Counted from the first letter of the stretch, positions 1 through 16,272 are shown. The stretch: DNA of 64,000 nt from Latrodectus hesperus (GCA_037975125.1 CM075855.1:78030945-78094944); one strand, 5' to 3'. Notes: generated by a model not told the origin, from the letters alone. Numbers and translations are program-made.

Positions 1-17
1 AATACATAATTTCACAC

Positions 18-169
18 CTGGCAGGCTTGTCCTCAATGCCAAGTTGTTTCTTGATGTCAGATATCCTCCTCCTTGGAAGAGTGTCCATGACCATAAGGGA
101 ATCTTGACTGGTGCTTGGCTTCAAATCTTGCGATTCTTTTTCTTTCTGATTGTCTTCTACATGGATCAA
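18..169 (-). CDS. RASEF-like: RASEF-like gene, exon j (last exon in window)
   Basis: On the minus strand a cag acceptor precedes position 169 and a gtgtga donor follows position 18. The exon starts in phase 0, continuing directly from the exon at 4746-4981, and ends with two bases of a split codon. It encodes about 50 residues, including MVMDTLPRRRISDIKKQLG. The stretch is basic and charged, as expected just before the Rab GTPase domain in RASEF. The Rab domain itself would be in exons to the left of position 1 and is not seen here. Identity rests on the whole exon series, not on this exon alone. Confidence 0.8.
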
Positions 170-361
170 CTGTGAAAACACAGAAAATTTTATGTCACTT
201 TCATTGAAACTCATTTTTAATTCCCGTTACGACAAAAAAATTTTATTAAATTAAATTGAGCATTTTAGCATTTGCACAAAAAGGTAGTCCGCCAACAAAA
301 AAATAAATTCCTGTTATTTCAGCACTACTTTACAAAGTAAAAATATTTAGTTATCAAATGC

Positions 362-368
<7 letters not shown>

Positions 369-420
<52 letters not shown>
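369..420. repeat. (TA)n microsatellite
   Basis: A pure TA dinucleotide tract of about 52 bp in the first intron of the window, directly left of the Tc1-like element that starts near 421. Tc1/mariner elements insert at TA, so the tract is a natural target. Confidence 0.95.
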
Positions 421-4745
<4,325 letters not shown>

Positions 4746-4981
4746 CCTTTCTGATTTAGGGGGAGGCATTGATGCTGGTCGCAACGACCTGGAATGTCCA
4801 GATTCTCTCCTTAAGCGCTCTCTTCTCGTTTCTCCAGCTCGGGTGAAGGTCTCGTCCTCATCTTCACTATCCATGGCACCGTTGCTTGGGCGACGAGGCG
4901 ACAGGTCCCAGTTTTCATCGACTTCCGCTGAGTCTCTAACTGTGGAGACACCGCTATCAGATTGATTGAGAGATTGTCGGG
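4746..4981 (-). CDS. RASEF-like: RASEF-like gene, exon i (linker)
   Basis: The exon has a ctttcag acceptor and a gtaatg donor, is 236 bp long, takes two bases from the split codon left by exon h and ends in phase 0. It encodes 78 full codons of low-complexity, Ser/Arg/Glu-rich linker. The motif DSGVSTVRDSAEVDENWD resembles the DSGLSTLRD segment in the linker of vertebrate RASEF. It is clearly less AT-rich than the surrounding intron, and it has no stop in frame. A proline-rich end (RPASMPPPKSE) follows. This linker motif is one of the two best anchors for the RASEF assignment. Confidence 0.85.
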
Positions 4982-5930
4982 CTGAAAGATATCATAGAAT
5001 GTTGCATATTTAAGGCGATAAGAGTTTACAGCTGGTAACTAACTCATATCAAAATTATCATTTTTTTAACTCAGGGGACTCTTAAAACTTCATTTAAGAC
5101 ATTTTATAAAAATCAATAGCTGGAACATTTAGTAAATAATTAGTTATTAAGAGACATTTTTTCTATGTCATTCACATATCCAGTCAGTATATCTTTTAAA
5201 CAATACAAGCAGATTTTTTTACTGCAGTAAACAATGATAATCTTCAGGTTAACAAACATAAATTATTTATGTTTATTTTTCCAATTATTTATGTCTATAA
5301 AAAATTATTTATATGCCATATTTATGTCTTTCAAAGATGAAAAAGAAAACTTTGCAAGACCGAAACATGCCTGGTAAAAATTTTCCCATCTATGTTCTTC
5401 AAATATCGTAATTAATGCATAATCAGGAAATTTATTTAACTACAAAAGTTTTATAAATCTAAATATTTATAAGTTTCATAATAATTAATCAACAATGTTT
5501 ATGTAATGTAATCATAAAATTTATCATAATTAATAAACTTATTGCTTATAAGAAAAATAAGAATTTGACAGTTAAAGCAAAATGGGAATATATTGATGTT
5601 TGCGTTCCTTTGGAATTACGCAAGAACACTTAGAATTGTCGCGGAAGCAATACTAAAATTGGTTTTGATAATTTTTATAGACACAAAATTAAGCATGCAA
5701 TTCACTTATCATCAAGGGTTTTTTCCCACGATATGATTTGAGCAAAATGTTATGAAAGTGCTTTGGCAATTAAAATGTCTGTGGGGAAGCTCTTATTAAA
5801 TCACTTACATAAATAATTAAAAGAAGAAAATTTCCTCAAAAATGTTTACTCATACACATAAAAATTGTTGCAGTATACATTTTGAGAAATGATTAAGATA
5901 AGTAGTATAATATTAGAATTTTCTTAATCA
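4982..5930. other. AT-rich intron, no recognised gene
   Basis: Intronic sequence between exon i and the non-LTR retrotransposon remnant. No coding or repeat structure stands out. Confidence 0.55.
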
Positions 5931-7832
5931 AAATATCACGGATGAACTCGACAGCCGTAGATCTGTTTTAGTTGCCTTTGTTGACTTTTCGTCAGCATAT
6001 GACAAGGTCAGGCAATCTAAGTTGGTTTCTTAGCTAATGTCTTTTGCTATCGGTAGAAATGTGTTACACTGGCTAAGGGATTTCCTTGGCCAGCGGTTTC
6101 ATGCAATGAAATATTGTCAAGCTTACTCTAATTACAAGCAAATGCAGTTAGAGCTTCCTAAAGGCATTGTCTTGAGCCCTATATTATTTAATGTCTATGT
6201 TAATGATCTGACCTTGGAGAGTGGCTCTAGGATCGAAATACCTCTGTTTATTGATGACTTGGCAATGTGGTCTATGAAGGAAAAGATACTGAGGACGTGC
6301 TAAATACAGTATTGAATACAGCCCTTGAGAAACTAAGTATCTGGTATTTTAATAATGCCATCAGTCTATCTAAAACCATTTGGATGTTTATCGCTTTAAA
6401 TAGGAACTTTTTTGTACCTAATTTCATAGTTCAGGGTATAACTCTTCAAAAACCTGAAAACATAAAATATTTGGTTCTGTGTTCTTTCTAAATTAAATGT
6501 GAGCAGACTACATTTGTGAAAAAATTGTTAAACTTCTCTGTTCTTTAGGAGTTTGTCTAGTCGCAAATGAGGTTGCAACCATGATATTCTGAATACTACC
6601 TTCAAGCTCTTCATTTTTATTGTAATGAAGTTTTGAAATCTGCTGCTCTTGATACCGATCAGAAACTTGAAACTATCAAGAACCAAGCGCTTCGTATTAT
6701 ACGAATGGCTGCAAACAACACCCATATTCTAAAAGTGAAGTGTCTGATTCACAACCCACCATTAAAAACATTATTGAAAGAGATATAATTCTTCTCTTTG
6801 AAAATTTGAAATTCCTGCCAAACAATATGTTTCTGGAGAGACAATGATGTTAATGCACAAAGAAACCTTAAAACTCAAAAAGAGTTTATGCATATGCATT
6901 TACTATAACTACTGATCTTGACATTCACCACAGTTTACGGGTTCTTTATGGACCTACTTGTTCCTAAAATATCAGTGAGCTCTTGGTTCACTTAAAGTTA
7001 GATATGGATGTCTATAATAGTTATATTAGTGAACAACAGATTCGTGCAGCTGCTTTACCTATCATTGAAAACAGGTACCCTAACGATTCCTGGTTACGTC
7101 TTTTCAAATGGATCCATTTTTATATTGAAGATGGTGAAGGAGTTGTAGAGGTGTATTGTGACCTTTTTTTCTTGATATACTCTCATCATTGCGCACTTTA
7201 CACATTACGACGGCGTAATTGAGGTTATTTACATCACATTAAAACAGCTGAGTGTCTGGCAGTCTTCTTTTCGTCAAGTGGTTATTTTGTAAGACTCTAT
7301 ATCGGCTCTCCAATATATTGCAAACAGATAATATACAGATAATATTTGCATTTTAAAGAGCAGAGATCTTGCAAGATCAATATTTGTTTCTTCCCTGAGG
7401 ATTCCAGCTCATTGTGGTATTCCTGAAAATGATGCTGCTGCAAGGGTCCTTCAGAGACATTTGAACAGCCTTCCTTTCCATTCAGTAAAATAACTAATTA
7501 AGAGAAAACATGCTGGTAGAATAAAACAAGATTCAATCTGTAAATCTGACAGTAAGCCTTCAGTTTTCCTTATTAAGGGGGTCAGAGGCTATTCCTGATT
7601 TTCCTAAAAGTGCAAGTGTGGCACTTTCTCGTCGTTCTACAGGCAAAGACCATTTGCCTTGTGTTCTCCCTTGTGTCCTTTGAGTGAAAAAGGTCAAAAT
7701 TTTGACTTTAATATCTTGACTCGTGCCCTGAATTTGTATTTTAAATATGCACTGTTCAGAGGCATTTAAGCCACAGAACAAATGGCATCATTGCCAATTT
7801 TCTGGGCATTTGTAATAAATAAATAAATGAAT
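5930..7832 (+). mobile_element. Non-LTR retrotransposon remnant (RT plus RNase H), 5'-truncated
   Basis: Broken reverse transcriptase motifs appear in order: FVDFSSAYDKV near 5975-6005, KGIVLSPILFNVYVND near 6160-6210, and the active-site block as FIDDLA in place of YADDL near 6249-6265. After a thumb-like region, an RNase H-like domain shows RIPAHCGIPENDAA near 7400-7440. The 3' end carries an (AATA)n tail at 7812-7832. RT plus RNase H fits I, R1 or LOA-type LINEs; the clade is not certain. Many stops and frameshifts show it is old. It lies in the intron between exons h and i, antisense to the host gene. Confidence 0.8.
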
Positions 7833-8274
7833 AATAGGAATGTTTCAAGAAAAAATTATAAATTAAACAAACTGATTTTTATTATTGTTACTTTAGTTTA
7901 TAATTACGTGGAAGCTTTGACAAAATATATTAGAATAAATTAGCATATAAGACCAAGTATAAAAAATGTGACTATTATATAATCAATTTATATAAATAAT
8001 TCAAAAAGACCAAATTTTAATTACAAAACATTATTATTCAAATTAAAACAACTTTTTTTTTAATTTTACTTGTAAATATAACAGCAAAAATTATTTGTTT
8101 ATACAAACTAACTTGTACTTAAATTATAAAATTATGTATCCAATGTATTTTGAAGTAATGGAACAAAAAATATAAATTTCTTAAGCTTTTTTTCTCATTT
8201 TTGTATTTTCACGGAGTTTAATACAGAGCAGAAAAAATCGTTGAATCGTTGTAGATACCCGATTATCTATCTAC
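7833..8274. other. AT-rich intron segment
   Basis: Intronic sequence between the LINE tail and exon h. Nothing recognised. Confidence 0.5.
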
Positions 8275-8390
8275 CTTTTGGCTTAGGTCTTCTACGAAGT
8301 TTGTAATTATTTTCTGTAGATTGGGGCCTGCTGTGAAAAGCAGAACTATCGTCATCCCCATCATTATCTTCATCGCCATCTTCTTCATAC
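8275..8390 (-). CDS. RASEF-like: RASEF-like gene, exon h (acidic linker)
   Basis: The acceptor acttctag and donor gtagat bound a 116-bp exon. It takes one base to complete the Arg codon split from exon g and leaves one base for exon i. It encodes 38 whole codons that begin with a strongly acidic run (YEEDGDEDNDGDDDSS) and end in a basic patch (LRRRPKPK). In RASEF the equivalent region between the coiled coil and the Rab domain is also acidic and poorly conserved, so support comes from phase and position more than from similarity. Confidence 0.75.
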
Positions 8391-9708
8391 CTAGAAGTAG
8401 AGTATATAAATTAAATGTGATGCAATGATGCAAACTAAGTATACTTATCTACGACAGAAATAGGAAAAAATTAGGTATGTAAATAGCGAAAATAATATGT
8501 AATTAGGAATACTTATATTCAATTTATAAAAACGGAAAATTTTTAAAAAAATTCAATTTTATAAATTTGTAATATAAGTCAGAAACAAGGCATGTTTAAA
8601 TATTAAATTATTTAATACATCTGGAAGGAAATTTTAATTTATTAATATAAAAAAATGACATAATTGATTGCTGTTGATGATAAAAAGTCATTTTAATAGA
8701 TGTGATACAGGACAATTAGAATATGGGGGTGGTTAAGCTGAATGTATGATTTTAATAATTTTAGCACTTTAGTGAAATTAGAAATTGCAAAAGAATGTGT
8801 TTACTCAATACAATTTTAGACTTTTCGTATGAATCCTTTTATACATATTTCAATTCAAAATTGGAGCTTCTATTCCACAGCAGATTGCAATAACTCTCGT
8901 ATAGATATTATGAAAGTATTTCAAACTTTTAATCGTATAGAAAAGAGTATTTAAACGTTATTTGTTGTCTTTAGTAAGCAGATTTATAAATTTATGCGTA
9001 AAACACGTAAATTATGCACTATCCAATAATAAATAATCGATATTTTTAGCTAATGTTGACTAATTAATTTAGTCTATCGTGTACACATTATTTCTACAAA
9101 TAGATGTGACTCCCTAATAAAAATTTTATAATAAAACTAAAATAAAATATATTTTGAGGAAGTATATTTCGTATCAGGCACAACACTCCTATTCGGTTGC
9201 ACTGCCTCCACTTATATTAAGATTGATATCATACACATTCAAACTTAGTGATTTCATTTTGCAATTACAAATAGAATTTTCTTTCAAAAGCAATCATGAA
9301 CTACTTTTAAAAACAATCTAAATATCAATACACGAATACCGTTAGATGAATTGTTCGCTACCTGCTGGTAACAATGATCACTAATTGCTCTATAGTCTTA
9401 CATGTTGCAATAACTAAACTATATATTGGATTAAATAATTTATTATCTTTAATCTTCTTGTTCAATACTTTTTATTAATCACAAATTTAATCTTGATAAG
9501 CCCAATATGAATAATTCAATCCTGTTATTCTCAAATATGTTGAACTAAAAATTAAATAACTTTCTTTGGAACTTACTACTATCATATAAAGTGCATTATT
9601 TACATATCATGTTTCAATATTAAATTTAGTTTTCATAAATCATTATGAGTAATCATCAATGATCCTGTTATCGATATTTGTTCTTTAATGCAATATCTTT
9701 TGTTCGAA

Positions 9709-9780
<72 letters not shown>

Positions 9781-10765
9781 TAAATCATACTAAAAGCTTA
9801 TTTATAGAACCTATAAAGACTGATGCCGTTTCTCTTGTTGTTTTCAAAGAACAGTTCGATTATCAACTATATATATAGAACCCTTTACTATGATGGCCTT
9901 CAAAAGCTATTCAAAATCATCAAAAACAGTCAATCGAAGAGCATTATAATTATCAAAACAAGATTGTGGATCATCATCGCTTTAATGGAAAAAGATCTCA
10001 TAGTCAAGAATATAGACGCAAAACGCGTATTTATTCGAACGATGATTAATCAGGATGTTAAGAGAACCAGAAGAAAGGAGGAAACATCGCGCTCTTCGAA
10101 TAAAAACAAATTTTTTATTAAGGCTACAGTAATAAAACAAATGCGCATTTAGTTCATATTATTAGCGGGAGAAGAATTCTTTGTATACACAGTCGATGGT
10201 GCTCTGGATATATCTGAGTCAATACTTTCCTTATTACGCACACTTTTTAAGGAAAGCGTATAGGCTCCTAAGTCTGACGGGTAAAAGTTTACAATTGGAT
10301 ATCACTTGATTTTTTGTGCCAAGATTGGCGTTAAAATATATCAAACAAGATGACCACTAGACTAAAATAGGATTACCAGAAATTAAATTTTATCACCAAC
10401 TATTTCGCCGATTCATGGAGACTCATTTCTACATCCAACCCGACTGATGCAGAAAACATTGTAAGGTACCTCTTCAAACAATACATATCTATATCAACTA
10501 GACAACATATTAATTATATTTATATTTAGTTGAACCTTATAGTTGTATATAGACAGTATCTTTATCATCTAGACTAAACTCAGTTTTATGACTATAACTG
10601 ATTTCTGTGATGCAAAAATAAATATTAAAAATATCCTGTACATAATATAAAGAGAGATATTCGCCAGATTAATTTAATTCATCAGAAAATATAAGGCATT
10701 ATTTTTATTTAAATATATTAATAACTAGAAAAATATTTATCAAGACATAGAATTGAGATACGAAC
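8391..10765. other. Intron with (TA)n tract and an unassigned open stretch
   Basis: Intron between exons g and h. A pure (TA)n tract lies at about 9711-9773. An open frame of 109 codons on the plus strand at 9823-10152 is Ile/Lys/Asn-rich and matches no family I know; in DNA this AT-rich it is likely chance or a decayed repeat. The stretch 10150-10480 is somewhat less AT-rich but unclassified. Confidence 0.5.
9711..9773. repeat. (TA)n microsatellite
   Basis: A pure TA tract of about 62 bp in the intron between exons g and h. Confidence 0.95.
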
Positions 10766-10845
10766 CTGTTAACAATATCAGGATATCCCATATCGAGGTA
10801 ATCTCCAATGATAGAGCCACTCTTTGCTCTTGAAGAGCTAAAAGA
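10766..10845 (-). CDS. RASEF-like: RASEF-like gene, exon g
   Basis: An 80-bp exon with a polypyrimidine tract and cccccag acceptor, and a gttcgt donor. It starts in phase 0 and ends with AG of an Arg codon that exon h completes. It encodes SFSSSRAKSGSIIGDYL followed by DMGYPDIVNR, a Ser-rich segment that would follow the end of the coiled coil, as in RASEF. The intron to its 5' side (10846-16797) contains a Gypsy element and a SINE. Confidence 0.75.
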
Positions 10846-11251
10846 CTGGGGGAAAAACATAAAGTTTAAGATGTTTGCTTGTTCAAACAATATTGAATTT
10901 CTTAATTCAAATATATATATATATATCAATCAGTATTTATAAAAGTTTTAATCAAAGAGATAAGTATTAAAATGTACTTTTTTAAAAAATAAATAAGCAA
11001 ATACATAAATACGTGAAACAATTATTGCTCATAAGTTTTCAGCGTAAATTTCTAATATTCGTTTTCAAACCTATATGAAAAATAATAGTATCATCAGTTA
11101 AGTCCCAATAAGAGTGCTAAGCGTTTTTTTTTTTTTTTTTTGTCCAACAATCGGATTGCTCGCTTCAATTTAGATTGTTAGAAATCGTAAAAAAAGAAAT
11201 TAAAAGAACTGAAACACAGTATTACTAACATATTTTTAATATGTTAAGAAA

Positions 11252-11296
11252 AAGAAAGAACTGAAACATATTTTTTATATGTTTCAGTTCTTTCGT
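11252..11296. repeat. Perfect 18-bp inverted repeat with T5 loop
   Basis: GAAAGAACTGAAACATAT at 11254-11271 is the exact reverse complement of 11277-11294, separated by five T residues. The stem can extend several more A:T pairs with one mismatch. A partial third copy of the motif (AAGAACTGAAACA) lies upstream at about 11205. It could be a small MITE core or a chance slippage palindrome. Confidence 0.8.
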
Positions 11297-11539
11297 TTTT
11301 TTTAGAATTCTATTTAATTTTTTTTCCGTCAAGTTGAAATTAAATATAACAGGTATTACTCTGAAGAGATACATACATAGTAGTTTTATATATGTATCTT
11401 TGTAATTTCATTTTACATTTATAATTCCTTTAATGTCATTTCATACAAAATTAAGTTAACTTATTTTATCAAAAGGCATTAAGTTTTAAATACTCAACTC
11501 CAAATTTAAGCAGGGAATCTAATTATGTTTACCTATTCA

Positions 11540-11733
11540 AAGTTTTGATTTTGATTTCCCATCTAAATGTTAATACGTGTCATATCCAAAGCTGTGATTT
11601 TCCATTTAAATGTTAATACATACCTTATACACAAAGGTATGATGTTTTCAATTTAAATGTCAATACATACTGTATGCAAAAATTTGTGTTTTTCCATTTA
11701 AATATTAACACATTCTATATCCAAATCTGTGTA
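11540..11733. repeat. Diverged tandem repeat, about 4 copies of about 50 bp
   Basis: Four successive copies share the core CCATTTAAATGTTAATACA followed by a TAT.CAAA segment and a TGTG. They start near 11542, 11597, 11651 and 11690. The copies have diverged by substitutions and small indels. The Gypsy element begins 100 bp downstream. Confidence 0.7.
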
Positions 11734-11837
11734 ATGAAGAAGTAACATTTATGGTAAATGAGAAACTGCGAATTTTTTTCTATTTTATAAAGTAACAAAT
11801 TTAAAAAAAATATATAAGATTTTATTTTCTAAATAAG

Positions 11838-11989
11838 TGTAGTATATTTTATATTGAAGCAGCCGGAATGTAATAATTATTTTATTCAAAAATGGGACGA
11901 CACACTTTATCGAATTGTTCTGTTTGTAAATATTCTTATAGTTTCGAACTCAGAGTGTTCTTCTTACTTTCGTTTATAAGAATACTACA
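11838..11989 (-). repeat. Gypsy 3' LTR (152 bp)
   Basis: Shares its ends with the 174-bp partner LTR but lacks a segment of about 22 bp that the partner has between the ACACACTT and TATCGAATTG segments. The loss happened after insertion, since both LTRs are copied from one template. Confidence 0.92.
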
Positions 11990-11999
11990 TTCTCCCACA

Positions 12000-14960
12000 C
12001 TTAAATTACGTAGTCCGACAGATAACGTGGTGGTTGTCGTATTCTTGCTGATCTTCGAATAGGAGGACTTCGCGGAGCACCGGAACCATTAGAAACACCA
12101 GATACTGGCTTACTATAATTCTTCGCAATTCGAACTTCTGATGGCATGGGGTCGAAATGATTTCCAGTAAGGAGCGATTTCCTCGGATAGATGACATCAG
12201 GCTTTGGGGAAAATGTAACACTTGGAATTTTAGGAACCTCCCTTTACCTCAATTGATTTATGTGTCTTTTTACAGTTTTCCCGTTATCGAGTTTCGTTAA
12301 ATTGTGTAATTTACCAGTTCGTTGTTTAACGATGCCAAATTTACATGATGGCTTATTGTTGGCATAAGTACGTGATTGTACACGATCTCCCACACTTAAA
12401 ATTCTATGATTTGGAATAGTGGGTGAAGTATATGTGTATATTTGAATCCCTTACTTGGTGGACATAATAAATCTAGTTTAATTCGAATTTGGCGTCCAAG
12501 ATACAATTCTGAAGGAGTTTTTCCAGCTTACCCGTTAGTTGCAGGATGACCTGGAGCAATTGTCTTATGAATAATTCCATATTCCTTACAAAATTCTGTA
12601 AATTCGGTACATGTAAATATAGATGCGTTGTCAGATACAAGGACTTGAGGCAATCCATGCACACTGTAAATATCCTTTAATAATCTTATTGTTGAAATAG
12701 CTGATGGAGAGCTTTGTTGAATTTTAACTTCAGGCCATTTTGATCTTGCATCCATTACTACAAAAAACGAAATCCCAAAAAAGGTCCAGCGTAGTAAATA
12801 TGTATTCGTTCTAAATTTGATGATGGCTCTTCCCAATGATGATTTGATATTTTTTCAGGATTATCTTTTACTTTCTTTTACTTCTGCACAACTTCTTCAT
12901 TCTCGAACTAATTGCTCTATATCTCGATCGATGTTTTTCCAATAACAGTATCTTCGATCTAGATTCTTCATTTTGACAATTCCTAAATGTGTGTGATGAA
13001 GTTCTTTTAATATCCCTGTTCGAAGTTTTTCAGGAATGTACACTCGATGTCGTTTAAAAACTACTCCATCTTGTAATGAATATTCATAATCATATTTGTT
13101 ATCTGATAAAAGTTCTTGTTTTAAAACTGACAATTCTGGATCCTCCTCTGTCTCTTTAGAAATTGTCTCAAACGTAATGGAAGAAGTTGTAATTTGGTTA
13201 ACAGTCTGGCAGTGAATTATATCATCGTCTTGTAAGATATTTGGATCTTTAAGTTTTAGTGATGCTCTTGAGAGATAATCGACATTCTGATTTTCTTCAC
13301 TTTTTCTATGTTGGACTTTATAATTATATTCACCAAGAAATGCTGCATATCTTAGTAATCGGGATGATGTCATAGAAGGTATTTTACTATCGTGATGAAA
13401 AATTCTATATAACGGGCGGTTATCACGTTATTAGTGTAAATTCTCTACTATAGATGTAGTTATGAAATTTTTGAATTGTAAATTTGATGGCTAATGCTTC
13501 ACGATCTAGTTGACTGTAATTTTGTTCAGAAATTGTTAGGGATCTAGATGTAAAGGTTACTGGTTTCTCGAAACCATTTACTATGTGGGATAAAACTCCA
13601 GCGATGCCTGGGGCTGGCGTCACAAGCAACAACAATTGGTAAATTTGGATTGTATGGCATCAAAAGTCTATCGCTAGAAATCTCATTTTTTAATTTAATG
13701 AAAGCAGATTCACAGTTAGAAGACCAATGGAATTTTTTATTTTTCTTTAGAAGTTGTCTTAAAGGATAAGTCAGAGATGATGCATTTGGGAGAAATTTAG
13801 AATAATAGGTAACCATTCCCAGGAAACGTTTCAATTCTTCAATATTTTCGGTCGTGGAGCATGAATAATGGCCTCTGTTTTCTTCGGGCATTTTGATATT
13901 TCGTTTTGTTGGATTACATAGCCTAAATATGAAATTTTGTCTTTGAAAAAATGACATTTTGAACTATTTACATGCATATTGAATTTTTGAAGACGTTTCA
14001 AGCATTCGATCAGATGATCATGGCATTCTGAAAAAGTTTTCCCATGTACTATAATATCGTCAAAGTATGTAGATACACCTGGTAGACCCATTAATATTTG
14101 ATCTAATATTCTGTGGAATTCACTAGGAGCAGATTTGAAGCCAAAAGATAAACGATTTATTTGAAAAGTTCCTTGATGAGTAGAGATGGTTTGAATTACC
14201 TTGCTTTCGTCATCAACCACTACGTGTAAATATGCTTTGAATAAGTCTAGAGTGCAGAAAAATTTAGATTTCCGAAGACTATTCAGTATTTCATCTATCT
14301 TTGGATTGGATAATGTGCACCTTGTAGTTGAGGGTTTACACAGCTACTTTATAGTCAACACATAATCGAACACTACCATCAAGCTTGGGTATAACAACAA
14401 GAGGCGAACCCCAGTCGCAACAATCTACTTTTGTAATTATCTGATCTTGCTCAAGTATTTTAAGTTCTTCGTCAACTTTCTCGCGTAAGGCAAAAGGTAC
14501 TTCTCTAGCTTTTAAAATACAGGTTTTGAATTTTCTGGGAGTTTTAATGAGCACGTAAAATTAGGTATTTTCCTCACTTTTTGTTCAAACACAGTAGGAA
14601 ATTGTTTTATAATGTTATCAATAATATTAGAAACATTGACAGTATTTATTTGAATTTCTTCAGGTTGATTGCACTTATCGATATCAGATAAATTTATTTT
14701 TAAATGTCGAATCCATGTTCTTCCTAACACTGGTGTAAACATATCTGGAACTATATACAAAGTTTCTGTACTTGTGAGATTTTTATATTTGACTAAAACT
14801 TTGCAAAACCTAATGGTTCGAAAATTCCGTGAGTTATACCAAGATCGAAACTTCACGTCTGTAGGTTGTAAAACTTTTGTAAATTCAGTAAATCTAAAGC
14901 TTGTTTAGGTAAAAGTGAAAATCCTGCGCCGGAATCGACTTCAAATTTTTGTATTTTCCC
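12000..14960 (-). pseudogene. pol: Gypsy pol: protease, RT, RNase H, integrase, broken
   Basis: Domains occur in standard Gypsy order from right to left. Protease has VDSGAGFS near 14925-14945. The RT N-terminal block (DWGSPLVVIPKLDG) lies near 14370-14410 and the catalytic YFDD near 14055-14070. RNase H begins with VVACDAS near 13625-13645 and has LDREALAI near 13490-13515. Integrase shows HLGIVKMKNL near 12960, then VVMDARSKWPEV and VSDNASIF for the first two acidic residues (12620-12760). The 3' part near 12000-12540 is strongly decayed. At least five frame changes separate the segments, so no full polyprotein can be made. Confidence 0.88.
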
Positions 14961-15149
14961 ATCTGCACATTAACCCAGAATTTTTCAGAGTCAGTTGTAA
15001 ATTTGAAAATATCAACAACTTTAGACCTATTAGAAAAAATATTGACTGAATCAATATCTGTAACATATTCATCTTTTTCAACAGATTGAATTTCACTAGC
15101 CTTTTTATTTTTCAGTAGTGTTGATAAACAGACTTTTTGAACATGTCCC

Positions 15150-16065
15150 TTTCGCTTACAAAGTGTACAGTATAAATTTGTTATGTCAGCACGACATTCT
15201 CGAGAAAGGTGTTTTGAACGTCCGCATCGTAAGCCTGTATTGTAAATACCAAGTTCACGAAAATTTAGTGTTGATGTCGAGAATTTGACCTGTTTCGTTT
15301 TTGAGAAAAATCTCGCTTTGTAACATTTGAGTGATTTGTTTTTAAAGTACTTCGAGTTCTTAAAATTTTATTAACTTCGTCTGATTTTCCACTAAAATTG
15401 TGTTTCGATAATTCCCGGTTGTTAATTTTCGAAGCTTCTAAGGCTAAAGCTTGTTCAACAGCTACTTCGAATGTTAGGTCTGAAAACATTAAAAGTTTCT
15501 CTCGAATAAAGTCATCTTTTAATCCTCTAATAAACTGTGCTCTCAAAAATAAATTAGCAACAGATTTTTCACATTCACAATTAAAATCACAAGTAGAAGT
15601 AAATTTTCGAAGTGCAGCAACATAATCAGAAACACTTTCGTTTTCGTTTTGAAAACGAGATAGAAATCTGTGTTGTTTGATTATAACATTAGGCTGAGGA
15701 CATAAATGCTTTTCAAGAACAGAAACTATTTCATCATACAATAAATCATTCGGAATTTCAGGTGCAATTAAAGAACACAAGAGATTATAATGTTCAGATC
15801 CAATGCAGTTCAGTAGTATTTTAACACACAAATCTTTATCTTCGAAAACATTTTTGATTTGTAAATAATTTTGAAATCTTTGTTTATATTGCAAAAATGT
15901 TTCTGTTGAAGAATTAAAACATTCGAAATTTGATAAAAATGTTATCGTACCTTTTTCTTGATCTGGAATATCCTTACTTCCTTCTCGTTTCAAAATAAGA
16001 TCTGCAAGTCGATCATTACTTGTTGTAATTACCTTTAACAAAGCTGCAAATTGTTCTGAATCCAT
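15150..16065 (-). pseudogene. gag: Gypsy gag with CCHC zinc knuckles
   Basis: An open frame from ATG at 16065 runs about 266 codons to 15265. The ATG follows the primer-binding site closely, so the start is well placed. It contains the retrotransposon gag (capsid) region with the typical YKQRFQNYL and FIRGLKDDFIRE motifs. After a stop the sequence continues with two cysteine-rich knuckles (CGRSKHLSREC and CTLCKRKGHVQKVC) near 15150-15235. Gag packages element RNA in cytoplasmic particles. The frame break between capsid and knuckles makes it defective. Confidence 0.85.
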
Positions 16066-16078
16066 GATTTGTTTTGTT

Positions 16079-16092
16079 CATCCTCGTCGCCA
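16079..16092 (-). other. tRNA-Ser(GCU) primer-binding site of the Gypsy element
   Basis: Read on the minus strand it is TGGCGACGAGGATG, matching the complement of the conserved CATCCTCGTCGCCA end of eukaryotic tRNA-Ser(GCU). Only six bases separate it from the LTR. Confidence 0.85.
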
Positions 16093-16098
16093 ATTTAT

Positions 16099-16272
16099 TG
16101 TAGTATATTTTATATTGAAGCAGCCGAAATGTAATAATTATTTTATTCAAAAATGAGACGACACACTTATACACACATACAGATATTGACATTATCGAAT
16201 TGTTCTGTTTGTAAACATTTTTATAGTCTCGAACGAGTGTTCTTCTTACTTTCGTTTTTTAAGAATACTACA
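16099..16272 (-). repeat. Gypsy 5' LTR (174 bp)
   Basis: TG...CA type ends. The primer-binding site starts 6 bp inside it. A short LTR of this size is usual for mag-type elements. Confidence 0.92.

Larger units (their letters stand above)
11838..16272 (-). mobile_element. Gypsy-type LTR retrotransposon, full length but inactive
   Basis: Two LTRs (11838-11989 and 16099-16272), each beginning TGTAGTA and ending TACTACA, flank gag and pol on the minus strand. A 5-bp target duplication ATAAG lies at 11833-11837 and 16273-16277. Inside the right (5') LTR is a primer-binding site, TGGCGACGAGGATG, complementary to the 3' end of tRNA-Ser(GCU). Inside the left (3') LTR is a purine tract, GTGGGAGAA. 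Protein motifs and the tRNA-Ser primer fit the mag/SURL group. Frameshifts and stops interrupt pol. It lies in the intron between exons f and g, in the same orientation as the host gene. Confidence 0.93.

Noticed and set aside
9823..10152. 109-codon open frame as a host gene
   Set aside because: Composition is what AT-rich DNA gives by chance (Ile, Lys, Asn), and no domain is recognisable.
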